64,000 bases of DNA from Linyphia triangularis (taxonomy: Eukaryota; Arthropoda; Arachnida; Araneae; Linyphiidae), in contig OZ021725.1 in assembly GCA_963978545.1 (NCBI GenBank), positions 85,296,305 through 85,360,304 on the forward strand. The letters are read 5' to 3'. Positions within the stretch are counted from its first letter, which is position 1. The number at the start of each line of letters is the position of its first letter. A program made the position numbers and the translations under genes. The notes under the pieces were generated by a model. The model made no database searches. It saw only the letters and a list, made by a program, of their open reading frames with translations, and was not told the origin of the DNA. Shown here in pieces: positions 10,470 to 21,690 of this stretch.

Positions 10470-12372
10470 TTGGCGAGAAACTGACTCATTTCGCTTGCAT
10501 TGAATGTGACGTCACGGCTTCGCAAACATCTTGGCTTGAAATGCGGCAGCGGAAACCAGATTTGCAAGTTTCTCGCAAATCACGCCAACCTGTACGGAAT
10601 GTGGCAATGGTCTAACAACGCCAACTCTTTCAAAGCCAACTATTTGGCAGGAACCTCACGATAATCATAGAAACGATAGGGTCTCTAAGTCAGGGATTTT
10701 GTTGACTGTTTTGATCGGACTGGCTTCGGCTCGGTTTTGGGGCATTTTCTTTTCTTAATATTTCAATAACTAATTTTTTAAAAGAACTTTTGTTTAAATA
10801 TTTGTAATCAGAAATAAATTCTTCATAAATATATACTAATCTCACTCGTTTTTAAAAAATGCGGGAATTGTCTATTGTGTATCATTAAATATTAGAAGCT
10901 GTATTATGCATGAATGGAATTACTTGTAATTTGATTTGTAAATCCTTTTATTCAAATAACCAATTCAAATATATTTTTATATAATTGAATTAATAGTTTG
11001 GGTTCTCATTAAAATTCAAACAAGAATATTAGAAACAAATAAATTAAATATTCAACGAAGGCATGGTCTTGATTGGCACCCCCTATTCAATTCAAAGTTT
11101 CAATAAATATTTCATTTGCATTCGGACACAAATCCAACATGAAATCACAGTACAACATTTTCTTATTTAATTTTCTAAATAAATGTCTTTAAACCCGCCA
11201 GGCAGAAAAGGCTTTTAGTTTCTCATTAGAAATAAAGATATATCTTGAAATGCAAATTTGGTTACTAGTTTAATTCGAGTATGTTTAAAGATGCGGGTTC
11301 TCCTTTGATTTCTTGAAATTAGCTAAAAGTATTTTTAATTTCTCAGGCGAAAGTAATCATGCAAATTTAATCAGTTTAAACGTAACACATTTAAAGAGAA
11401 GTTGCAATGGAAACTTCTTTAATTCAAGTTGTTTTATTTAATCAGATTACTGAATATCCGAAACCTAGTTGAAGTCAAACTCTGTTATTTGACTCCGTTT
11501 GCAAGAGTAAGACGTGTATGAAAGAACAGTGCTTTTATCATTCTTTAGTACTTTTTAGTCCAAGCTTGTTGCAGAATAAGGTAAAAATTGACAAGAGAAA
11601 TACAGTTACTGCGATATAAGAGCTATAGAAAACTGTTTAAGCACTTAAAAGAGATACTTCCATACCTAGGAAAAGCGGCTAAACACTACACTCAGATTTT
11701 TATATTAGCTCTTTTAACGCATCAATTATTGAAGTCTTTCCATTTTATCAGTTTCGGCGCTATAGCATTTCCGTAAAGCTAAATATATGAATATTGAGTA
11801 AATGTATCTTAAGTCCTATTTAATTCATACCATGAATGATAAGTACTTTAAAAAAAATTTCAATCAAATTTGATACAAACCCGTTATTATGCTGCGCTTC
11901 CAGTTCACAAGAAAACAAGAAAATTTTCTAAACGTTGTTTATTTTAACGTTGTTTTGCTACAAATTAAAATGGTTAATTGTTTTGTAAATTTATTTTGAA
12001 AGTGTTTAGAAAGGTCTAAATAATTTACCATCAAACGTTCTAGCTAGAAAAAAATGAAATTTCACCAATTAAAACCCAAGAACGAAATGTTGTAATTTCA
12101 GGAATGAAAAATTCAAGAACTTCCGACAGTTGTGGAATTGTATTACTTTACTCAGAAGAGTCTTCACAAAAATATTCGGCTAATACTATTGATCTAACCG
12201 CCAAAGTTGTAGAAAGCACTAAATACATTTAAGTACCACAAAAGTTTATTGTACAGCTTTTTGGCATTTAGGGTTTTATTTCAAACTTTTGTCAAAGAGA
12301 TTATTTATTAATATTTATCTTACTTAAAACCATACTTAAATACAGAGTGGAAACACATTTTAAAACTTAATT
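10470..12372. other. Mostly AT-rich DNA; first 270 bp GC-richer
   Basis: 10470-10740 is GC-richer and could be remnant interior of the LTR element to its left or unique DNA. The rest is AT-rich with no repeat match, RNA or exon signal that I can support. The ORF at 11588-11776 shows no domain. Confidence 0.4.
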
Positions 12373-12759
12373 GTCAATTACACGTGGCGAGTTTACTAGC
12401 TACTAGCCGGCTAGTTTACTAGTTGATAGTAAACTTGTTCCATGTCATCCAATCACTAACAGGGCTAGGTGCTAGTTAAAAAGCTGGAGGAAAAGAGTTG
12501 AAAGCCAGGTTACTTTACTCGCCGGTGTTGGAGCGAGCTAACTAGTAAATTAGCAGTATGTCATCGGAGTTGCTAGTGCGAAAGCGGAAAGTTGGTGCCA
12601 AAGAACAAACAGCAAAAACATGTAGTCTCTACACACCAGCTAGTTGGCTAGTGAGCGTGTGAGAAGCTTTTAGTGTCATCGTCAACTAGGGCACTCGCCA
12701 ACTCTCCGGCGACAAAATTAGTCGGCTAGTAGCTTGTAAACTCGCCCAGTGTGATTGAC
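12373..12759. mobile_element. MITE-like element with long imperfect TIRs
   Basis: 387 bp. The left end has GTCAATTACACGTGGCGAGTT then a run with ACTAGCTACTAGCC. The reverse complement of the right end has GTCAATCACACTGGGCGAG then AAGCTACTAGCCGAC. Inverted ends of about 45 bp match at most positions. The interior is saturated with CTAG/AACTAG palindromic words and has no ORF. No clear target-site duplication is visible, so the superfamily is open. Confidence 0.7.
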
Positions 12760-13134
12760 CCTCTAGGGAGCGTGGTGAGAGGGGGTGCAAGAAAATTAAC
12801 AAAGTAAATGAACAGATAAGAGAGTAAAAAGAACAAGGGAGTAGAATGAACGTAAAATAAACAGATCATAATTTTAATTCTTTCTTAAATAACTTACTTT
12901 AATATTTGGCAAGTTCAAATAATCCACACTTGGAATGCTTCCAACTTGAAATTATAAAAGTTGAAAGCCCCTGCCAAATGCTCTTGATGTCAAATAATCG
13001 GTTATCTTTTTATGCAGCTATTGTGTTACTGTTAAAGCTAAGTTTTGGCAGTAAAAAATAAACGGGTTTTTTACATTTTCTGACAAACGAACTGTATTAA
13101 ATGTCATACCAAGATTTTAATTGTTCCACAATTA
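12760..13134. other. AT-rich stretch, no feature seen
   Basis: No repeat or coding signal supported. Confidence 0.4.
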
Positions 13135-13297
13135 AAGGTTAGTGTGCTAGCTTCTAGACCGCGAGGTTGAGGGTTCGAGTCCCGTGTTAGGCATGGGTGT
13201 TTGTAAATGTATGTTGGCTTGTCTAATGACGAATGTTTCGGCGCATTATAGCCCTCGTGTTGCTGATGGCGCCAGATAATCTGAAAACAACCAACAA
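13135..13297 (+). mobile_element. SINE-A, 5'-truncated copy
   Basis: Starts within the A box ('ggttagtgtgctagcttctag'), keeps the B box GGTTCGAGTCCC, the body ('ggcgcattatagccctcg') and ends with a CAACCAAC-type tail. Flanking 'tccacaatt' words at about 13125 and 13299 suggest a target-site duplication. Truncation at the 5' end is typical of incomplete reverse transcription. The ORF at 13233-13427 is an accident of this repeat. Confidence 0.85.
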
Positions 13298-14282
13298 ATC
13301 CACAATTTTTAAAAAATGTTTTAGGGAAGGTACAGAGGTGGCACTAAGTCACCCCACCACATGGTGGGAGGTTGTGACATCGAAAAAAATCTCCCCCTCC
13401 CTTCTCATCGAACAATTTAAAAAATAAACTAAAATATATGAACTGGAACTTGAGAATTACTTCTATGTTGCATCAGGTGTTCATTCACTTCCATGAAATA
13501 TTATGGTCCCACGAAATATTATTGTCGTTGTATGACACAAAAATTTCGAGGTTAAACTTCTTAACTATAATATGACTAGGATTTGTTACATCAAAACAAG
13601 TAACTATGGAGGGGAGGGGAGGGGAGGGGGGGGGAGCGTCAAAATGCGCTGCATTCCTTTACAGATTATTCTAAGACAAGGCAAGTTCATGTGAATTAAT
13701 TATTATAAACCGCAATAACAAATCTGATAACATTTCCTATAAAATGGCCCAACCCTCAAAGACTCCATTTTCGAAGCTGATAGGTCAGTCCAAAGTTCCG
13801 AAATAACTAACAATTGATGAATGGTTGATCTTGAGCTTCCGATGATCTGAAACTTCCTATCTCAGAAATCCATCTTCAATCTTCGCCGAGAAAGGGGAGG
13901 GAGAGATGGGGAAGGGGGGGGGGGATAATCTCGTCATGTGACGTAGTATCTTGGATCTCCGACATTAACCATTTTCCCCAACTAGGCAACACCACCGGCA
14001 TTAACTAACATCAGTTAAATAATTTTTCTTGTGATTTGTTGGGCTCAAATTTAATAAAATCGTCTACTTATAACTAAATTAAATCATATATTTTAATTAT
14101 TCTTAAAAAAAAAGACAATAGCTAGGCTATCTGAATACGTTTTCCTTTGAAAATATAGCACAGATAAACACGGTTGATATGTGTGATTTTAAAATTATCA
14201 ATTTTATTTGGAGGCAACACTTCCTCGTTAGAGAGTAGTTTTTGAAAGGCGAAAACTTGAAACCAGGCACAACATACATAAC
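13298..14282. other. Gene-free stretch with two G-runs
   Basis: Two guanine-rich blocks at 13608-13634 and 13888-13924 have four or more runs of at least three G and could form G-quadruplexes. Otherwise no gene, RNA or repeat copy is evident. Confidence 0.45.
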
Positions 14283-14480
14283 TAGGGGTGTGGAACTTCG
14301 CACAACTTTCAATTACACTGTAATATTGCCCATTACATCGAAATTTAGGTGTTATTTACCGTTTTCATATTTTCACTCATTTAAATAAAAATGGCCAATT
14401 TGGCGATATTTTTGGCATTTTTTACATGGGCTTAAAAGAAAAATACGCCAATGTGCCGAAATTGGCGATGTTATTTCATA
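14283..14480 (+). mobile_element. Family E element, left-end fragment
   Basis: Starts ACTAGGGGTGTGGAACTTCG and follows the left end of the copies at 1496 and 44161, including 'caactttcaattacac' and 'tttggcgatattttt'. It then diverges and lacks the right end. Confidence 0.65.
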
Positions 14481-15261
14481 AACATTACATTGTCCTCGTT
14501 AATATAAAATCGTCCGTTTATTGGTTATCCAAAAATATGTCAACATAATCCATCAACAAAAATATACGTTTTTCTTATGATTAGCAATAAAAATTATTTT
14601 AAAATAATCCGGTACTTCGAAGCATTCTTATTTTAAGCTTTCTCTTATCTCTACAAACCCCAATATTGACCCCCCCCCCCGTCCCCCCAAGGAACTACTT
14701 TACTGAGCGTCAACTTGAATCCCACTGAAACACGCTGTGCAATTTCTGAAATCCCCCCCTCCTCCCCCTATGAAGTAATTGATGGATGATGTGGTGGGAG
14801 ACTCCTTAGTAATCTCCCTTTGATCTTGCCGAAAATCTCTTGTGATCCTTTCTTATCCCAGAGAAGGTTCTAAATATTAGTGTTGGATGCTTGGTGAAAT
14901 TTTTTTACTTTTTTGGCTCGTGGGGAAATAAAAAATATATATTACATAAATTTACGCCACTTTGTTTTCCTGTATTTGTATTTTGTAAATAATTTACTAC
15001 ACGCGTAAAATTAAATATCGAAGGAAGTATTCTTCGTTATTTATAATAAATTTAACGATTGAACGAACAAATTGTTTTATTAGTATCAGAAATAACAACT
15101 AATCACATCCTATATTTACGTGACTTAATTTGCATTTTAATATTGTTTTTATAAAAATAAGTATTACAACTACAAATAGCCAGAAAAACTAATCTCGCAA
15201 ATCATTTCAAATTTTAAATAAATTATATATATAAATTATAAACAATATTTGATTATAAAAT

Positions 15262-15270
<9 letters not shown>
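14481..15270. other. AT-rich stretch with C-runs
   Basis: Contains poly(C) stretches near 14669-14690 and 14754-14768. No gene is seen. Confidence 0.4.

Positions 15271-15301
<31 letters not shown>
15271..15301. repeat. (AT)n microsatellite
   Basis: About 15 AT units preceded by a short (GT)5 tract. Confidence 0.95.
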
Positions 15302-15303
<2 letters not shown>

Positions 15304-15616
15304 TATGGCTTTATGACACTTACAAAATGTACTAAACCTAAAATGTATAGAACTAGCTACGAAATACTGAGCCACCAAAAAAAAAAAATTTAAATCATTG
15401 AGAATTCTATAAGTTTTACAATTGCTAGGAATTTTTTTAAAATTTCGCCCTTTATGATATCGATAAAACGCTGATTATGAAGTTATTATTAAATTATAGC
15501 AAATATAGGACTATACTTAAATTTATTTACAAAACTTCTAGTTGAACTTTAAAGAGTAGAATTCTTCATTTATGCCACGGACGTTATGGCATAAATTTAA
15601 AGTCCAAAATTTTCGC
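15302..15616. other. AT-rich stretch, no feature seen
   Basis: Nothing supported. Confidence 0.4.
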
Positions 15617-15778
15617 TGCTAGCTTCTAGACCGCGAGGCTGCGTGTTCGAGTCCCGTGTTAGGCATGGGTGTTTGTAAATGTTTGTTGGCTTGTCTAATG
15701 ACGAATGCTTCGGCGCATTATAGCCCTCGTGTTGTTGACAGCGCCAGATAATCTGAAAACAACCAACCAACCAACCGA
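15617..15778 (+). mobile_element. SINE-A, 5'-truncated copy
   Basis: Begins 'gctgctagcttctagaccgc', has the B box GTTCGAGTCCC, the standard body and an (AACC)n tail. Similar flanking words 'attttcgc' appear at 15608-15616 and 15781-15788, consistent with a short target-site duplication. The A box is missing, so this copy should not be transcribable from its own promoter. Confidence 0.85.
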
Positions 15779-16946
15779 CATTTTCGCCAGATTTACAGAT
15801 ATAAAACTATTGCCTTTAAGTGAAACCTACTATTACCTTTAAACGAAAAAAAAAAAGTTCAACATATTTTAGATTTCAAAATGGGATTCTTATTATTTTT
15901 TTAACCAGAAAAATTCATGTACTATGTGTAATATTTTCTGTGTTGTTTATTTACCTTGGAAATTATTAAGCGCAAATGCATATGTTGCTTGTAAATTTTA
16001 ATGGCATTTATCTCAAAACTTAACGCCTTGGTATTGGTTATTATTCTTTAAATGTCCAAAATTAAGGACATAAAAACTATTAAGGCCTCTTTCACACGGT
16101 GCGAGTGCGGATCCGCAAAAAGTTTTATCAATGTATTTTGAATGGAGCATTTCACACGGTGCGGAGAGCACCCTACGGGCCCGCACGAAGGGTAAAACCT
16201 TCATGCGGACCAGCAGAAGTCGGTATATCTCCGCGATTTCCATCGATAACTTATGTTTGAATTAACTAATTAAATTTTTATTTATAATTTAAAGTGTATA
16301 ATGCGGGACAAAAAACCTACAGGGATCTAACTCATCTATGCAATTATTGAATTTTAACTTAATTTTGAATCTTGACGTTTTTATAACTAGTCAGCAATTT
16401 TAAATGCTTTCAAAACAAAATTGTATAAAGTTAAGTTTTCAGTTCTAGTCGGTTTATTGTACCAAATCATTGTGTATCGTTTGTCGTTAAATTTAAAATG
16501 AATTACAAATTGAATTATGATTGATGCAGGATTATACCCTTTATTTAATTTTTAATTAATCAATCCTCAAATGAATAATTTTTATGCAGATACGTTAGTT
16601 TTCTAACACTTGTTAAGTGTGAAAAAATTTTAATCTGATTAAAAAAGTTTCGGAAATTTTTTCCAATGTATACTAGTATTGAAACTTTTTTTTCTACAAC
16701 ATAACATTGGCTTTGAGTGAAAATGTTCAAACTCCACTTTAAGTTACAAACCACTTTTCGGTATTTTGGAAACAGGAAGAGAATCCCACATCTGTAAGTA
16801 AAAGCTGTCGACTATATATTAATACTGCTAATTAGTACTGGTATTATATTAGCTGTTTGTTCAACTACAATGTCGGCCTAAGAGCAAAATGCTATTAGAT
16901 AGTTAGCACTCAGTTATCCATCATTTCCGGTCATAGCCATCAAATC

Positions 16947-16993
<47 letters not shown>

Positions 16994-17226
16994 GGATCCA
17001 TTCGGGTTTTTTTTTCTCATGAGACTAACGTTTAGTTTCTTTTCCCTAAAAGGAACACGATTAATTTTTAGTGAAATTTACCTCTTATAGATCAGCAACA
17101 AGATAAGTTCCCGCTCACAAAACTGCCTATCCCAATCCCCTCCCGTATATTCCCGAACAACTACTAACCTTAATTGTGACCAAATAACTGGCCCCAAGTA
17201 AAATATAATAAAATTAAAAAAAAAAC
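15779..17226. other. Gene-free stretch with one repeat-like GC patch
   Basis: A GC-richer patch at 16082-16240 contains the word TTTCACACGGTGCG twice (about 16091 and 16150), resembling a terminus of a Harbinger- or hAT-type MITE, but I cannot find its partner end. Pure poly(T) of 41 bases runs from 16949 to 16989. The rest is AT-rich. Confidence 0.45.
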
Positions 17227-17450
17227 ATGTCTACTCGGCTTAATGTCCACCTCAAAATACGTCTCCAAGACATTGAGCATCATCAACGCGAATGGCTCGA
17301 GCAAACTTCCAACTTTTCAGCAAACCTCAGCAAGCGGATTAACTAACTTGTCCATTCGAAACACGTCCCTGAGCACATCTGAAGAGCAGCAGCTTTTAAG
17401 CAGGCGACACCTTTAATGACGTCTCTCCCTAAAGGTGAGTAAATATTATT
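17227..17450 (+). pseudogene. Decayed reverse-transcriptase-like relic (possibly Penelope-like)
   Basis: An ATG opens a 39-codon frame of good coding character (17227-17346). A +1 shift then continues with a stretch reading NLSIRNTSLSTSEEQQLL. After another shift comes a SRG..FNDVSP-like continuation. The pattern NLS...L...E..LL.RG..F..P resembles the region N-terminal to the reverse transcriptase domain in Penelope-like elements. That comparison is from memory of the family pattern, not a search. A strong splice-donor-like AAAGGTGAGTAAA lies at 17433-17445. Frame breaks mean it is non-functional. Confidence 0.35.
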
Positions 17451-17788
17451 TAGTTAAGGATAACTCACTTCAAATTATCAAAGCTTCATGACAGACTTTG
17501 GGGCAACTGGGATTGGTCATATGATATATGACGTCAACGAATGGCGACCATGTCACCAATCAGATCCATGGTCTTTCCCCAGAAGCCATCATGGTCCCTG
17601 AAGTGAGAATTCGTATCTAAATTTTATTCGCCAGCCTTGGATTTCCATTCTGGAAACCCTTTTTCACATAGAAGTCGTAGATAAAAGGCGTTTTAACCGT
17701 CCTTACCAAAAGTAGACTTTTGGCGACGACAAAATTCGAGGTAGTTTGTCATCTTCCTGATGATGTCAGGTCAGACTCCGCTTTCGTG

Positions 17789-17794
17789 TTTATT
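17789..17794 (-). terminator. AATAAA polyadenylation-signal candidate
   Basis: Lies on the minus strand shortly downstream of the candidate terminal exon. AT-rich DNA contains many chance AATAAA words, so this supports the exon only weakly. Confidence 0.25.
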
Positions 17795-17810
17795 TAATGT
17801 TTTCGGTGGG

Positions 17811-18057
17811 CTAGCTTGTTGGACAGGGGGCGCCAAGTTGTGTGCTTTGGGTAGGAAAGTCATTTCTTGAATGAGAATGAGCTGGGAAATTAAGATTGAC
17901 GTTCTGATCTTTAGCTCCTATCTCCGACCTGTTGAGCCGTTGACGGGGATTGAAGAAGGTGTTGAAGATGTCATTTGGGAAGGGACAGTTATATTGACAA
18001 GTGAAATCCATCGGACTGATTGAACAAAAGGATAAAAGTTCTTCAGGTTGCAGATAT
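17811..18057 (-). CDS. Candidate terminal coding exon of an unidentified gene
   Basis: On the minus strand a good acceptor (a T-rich tract then TTTTAG at 18063-18058) opens an exon of 247 nt ending at a TAG stop at 17813-17811. The encoded C-terminus is about 81 residues, starting YLQPEELLSF and ending GAPCPTS. It is balanced in composition, unlike the Phe/Lys/Asn-rich chance ORFs around it. An AATAAA at 17794-17789 lies about 17 nt after the stop. The exon would start in phase 2. I do not recognise the protein, and upstream exons would lie at higher coordinates or outside the window. A long chance ORF cannot be excluded. Confidence 0.35.
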
Positions 18058-18070
18058 CTAAAACAAAACA

Positions 18071-18612
18071 ATAAAACGTTTGTACATCAACTAGTATTTA
18101 ATGGTACTGGTATAAAACTTAAATCTAAACTTATCATATTTTAAAATAAAAAAAGGAGAGATTAAGATACATGTTAATCTAATGTACCTTCAATTTTGTA
18201 TTTTTGCAAAGGATTAACTATTTACCATAACCCAACAACTACTGATTCTTCAAAAATTACTTATTGTCCAAAATTTTTTATTTATGATTATAATTAAAAT
18301 AACCTATATTCATCAGTAGTAACGAAGTTATATATTTGGATAATCATATGCATCATCCAATATTAACAAAAAATGTGGTACTTCTGACGTCTTTTTAACT
18401 AAAGTATATTTACTCATAACTATCAAGATTTATTAATTTCTATGTTTAATTTTTGAGGTTATGATGCTTATTAAAAATCTTTTCCACAAATTCATCCCGA
18501 GAAAGGCAGTTCATAGTGTTTATTATTTTTACTGACTTTGATCGTAATGGAACAAAGATAGATTTAAAACAACAGTTCGCATTTAGGTTGGAGTATTTCT
18601 AACATATTGTAA
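18071..18612. other. AT-rich stretch upstream of the candidate exon
   Basis: If the exon at 17811-18057 is real, this would be intron. No further exon could be identified. Confidence 0.35.
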
Positions 18613-18901
18613 ACTAGCTGCGCGGCCCCGCGTTGCTGAAACCCGTCATAGGTATATAGACGCGTCAAGGTGCCAGCTTTTGACGCTTCACAGCCAAAAT
18701 TACTTTCAGAGCTGTACACCTATTGGGAGCCTCTTTGTAAAAAAAAAAAAATATTAAAAACTATTTGGAAATTTTAACATTCTGTTCGTGAAAAGTCCAA
18801 TTAGAAGGTCAAAACTACTTTTGTTGAAAATTTCATAGCACTACACTTATTTTAAATAGATTTTTATAGAACCACAGACAGACAAAATGTTATTATAGAT
18901 T
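18613..18901 (+). mobile_element. Family D, short internally reduced copy
   Basis: Starts AACTAGCTGCGCGGCCCCGC and ends with GACAGACA followed by TTATTATAGAT. It has only about two modules. It lies head-to-head within 40 bp of the long inverted copy that follows. Confidence 0.65.
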
Positions 18902-18931
18902 CCAGTTTCTCTCTATTAGCAGTTGCATATA

Positions 18932-20407
18932 TATCTATAATAATAAAACAATCTGTCTGTCTGTCTGTGGATCTATAGAAACCTACTTAAAATTGGAGTA
19001 GAGCTCTGAAATTTTCACTATAAGTAGTTTTGGCCTTCTAATTTTATGCATCACAAACAGAATGTTAAAATTTTGATTAGTTCTTTTTTAATTAATAAAT
19101 ATGTTACAAAACGATATCTAATATGGCTACAGCTCTTAAATTTTCAACATAAGTAGTTTTGGCCTTTTAATAGGACTTTAAAAAAAAAAAAATATTTGTT
19201 CATTTTTAATTAATTCATAAACATTTTACAAAACGATTACTAATAGGACTACCGCTCCGAAATTTTCCACATAAGTAGTTTTGGCCTTATAATTGGACTT
19301 TAAAAATCAGAATTTTAAATTTTTATTTTGTTCTTTTTTAATTATTTTTTTTAATTAATTAATAAACATTTTACAAAACGAGTACTAATAGGGCTACAGC
19401 TCTGAAATTTTCAATTTAAGTAGTTTTGGCCTTCTAATTGTATACATCTCAAACAGAACGTTAAAATTTTATTTAGTTCTTATTTATTAATTAATTGAAA
19501 AAATTAATTAAAAATGTTACAAAACGATATCTAATAAGGCTACAGATCTGAAATTTTCAACATAAGTAGTTTTGGCTTTTTAATTGGACTTTTAAAAAAC
19601 AGAATTTTATATTTTTATTTTGTTCTTTTTTAATTTTTTATTTTTTAAATAATTTATATATTACAAAACGATTACTAATAGAACTACAGCTTTGAAATTT
19701 TCAGCATAAAAAGTTTTGGCCTTCTAATTGGATTTTTAAAAAACAAATTTAATTTTTTTTTTTTTTTTTTTTATTAATTAACAAATATTTTACAAAATGA
19801 TTTGTAATTGGGCTACATTTCCGAAATTTTCAACACAAGTAGTTTTGGCCTTCTAATTGGACTGACAAAAAGAATGTTAAAATTTTAATTTGTTTTTCAA
19901 TTAATTTTTTCACAAAAAGTGACTTCGAATAGGCCTAGATATTTGAAAGTTTCAACATAAGTAATTTTAGCCTCTAATTTTGCTTTCCACAAACACGTGT
20001 TAAAATAATTTTAAAGGGGTGTTGTATTATTGTATTAACGGGGAATTATTTGTTTTCTTGACAAGGGAGAGGCTTCTAATATTAAGGCTTTATGTAGCAA
20101 TTAGATTTTAGTGAGTGAAGCGAGTTTATGCTTACGCAGCAATGAACCTTTCAGCGAGCGAAGCGAGCCTATGCTTGCAAGCAATGAACCTTTTAACGAG
20201 TGAAATAAGCCTGTGTTTATGTGCCTATGAACTTTTCAGCGAACGAAGCGAGCTCGAGTTTGCGTAGCGATGAACCTTCCTGCGAACAAACCGCCAAAAA
20301 CTGGGTTATATACACTAATAACAGATTTCAGCAATGCGAGCCCTCACAGCTAGCTAAAATATTGCACATGTTAAAATTTCGTAGCGAAGCAAGGGTATTT
20401 AGCTAGT
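18932..20407 (-). mobile_element. Modular element family D, long inverted copy
   Basis: Read on the minus strand, it starts at 20407 (ACTAGCTAAATACCCTTGCT) and ends at 18932 with TTATTATTATAGATAT. About eight modules with the 'agtagttttggcctt' core are visible on the plus strand (near 19030, 19155, 19280, 19425, 19565, 19705, 19845, 19965), the same count as in copy 1. The GC-richer head with the roughly 56-bp submodules is at 20100-20400. Confidence 0.75.
20221..20406 (+). other. 61-codon ORF in family D, copy 3
   Basis: Same length and position in the element as the ORFs at 4362-4547 and 6472-6657, sharing NEASS, YTN, SQLAKILHMLKF and EARVFS. No domain recognised. Confidence 0.25.
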
Positions 20408-20712
20408 ACATTTATATAAATTACTGCTGTCCAAAAGAATTATATAAATGTAATTGTAAATTTACTGATTAATCACAAATTAAAGCGATAATGAAAAACG
20501 CGTTCGAAAAAAATATTTTTTGTATTAATACTTTTTTTTCAGAATGTACTAAACTTGCCATAAAAATAATTATCCGACTATTTTCCCATAATTTGTTGAG
20601 TTATATTTTTCTTTTATATTCATTTTTGTTCGTTACGTAGAAATACTTAATTATTCATTTCATTCATTGTTCATTTATGTCCTTTTAATTCTATCCGAGT
20701 ATAAACAACAAA

Positions 20713-20749
<37 letters not shown>

Positions 20750-21281
20750 AGATTCTAAATATTTAACATTTGTGTTGTAAATATTTACTGTTAAAAAGAT
20801 GTAAGGGGGGAGGTTTTATGTAAATTAATTATTTGAATTACATTAGAAAATAAGAAGAATGTAACGAATGCTTTTCATAAAAAAAATATCAGTTATTCAA
20901 ATTTGAAATATATACACGTATTTCTGATATTCAATTAATTACTGATTTATTAGTAATTGGTCTAAGAATTACTAATTATCTGGATTATTAGTAATGGATT
21001 AATAGTAATTGTCAAGAAAGTTTATGCATTAACGAGTCTTGTATTATTTAGAAAGACATGGATCTAATAAATGGTTCTTATATACTTATTAAGAGATATA
21101 TGATTGAAAAATTTGCTTGGGCAAAAATATTATTTTTGTTGTAAAGTTTTCTTCAAACTTTTTTTATACTGAGTCAGTGTTATAGAGTAATTAAAAAAGG
21201 CTGTGCGATTTTCTATGCACCTAAATTTTAAAAAACTGTGATTAAAAATCATTTCGTCAATGAGTATTTTAATTATATTGA
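20408..21281. other. AT-rich stretch with poly(T)
   Basis: A poly(T) run of about 31 bases is at 20716-20746. A local 'ttactaattat / ttagtaatgg' cluster of short inverted words occurs at 20930-21010. No gene seen. Confidence 0.4.
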
Positions 21282-21690
21282 TAACTAGATGCGTGGCCTT
21301 GCGTTGCGGAGACATGTCATTGTATATAGGTCCCAGCTTTTGAAGCTTTACGAACAGGCTTATTTCGTTCACTAAAAGGTTCTATATGTTAAGCAAATAT
21401 TCACTTTGTAAAAGTATTAATTAAAAAAAACTAATTAAAATGTTACTATTCCGTTTGTCAAAAGTCCGGTTATAAAGCTAAAACTACTAACGTTGAAAAT
21501 TTAAGAGCTGTACACCTATTGGAAGTCACTTTGTTAAAAATTAATAAAAAACTAATTAAATTTTTAACATTCAACTTGTCAAAAGTTCAATAAGGCGACA
21601 AAAACTACTTATGTTGATAATTTCCGAGATTTACACCTTAGAAGAGCTTTCTATGGAGGGACAGACATACTCCTTATTTTGTTATAGATG
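21282..21690 (+). mobile_element. Family D, reduced copy
   Basis: Starts AACTAGATGCGTGGCCTTGC, has two to three degenerate modules and ends GACAGACATACTCC then TTTTGTTATAGATG. Diverged relative to the long copies. Confidence 0.6.

Noticed and set aside
10161..10740. Complete LTR retrotransposon
   Set aside because: No second LTR and no protease, reverse transcriptase or integrase motifs downstream.
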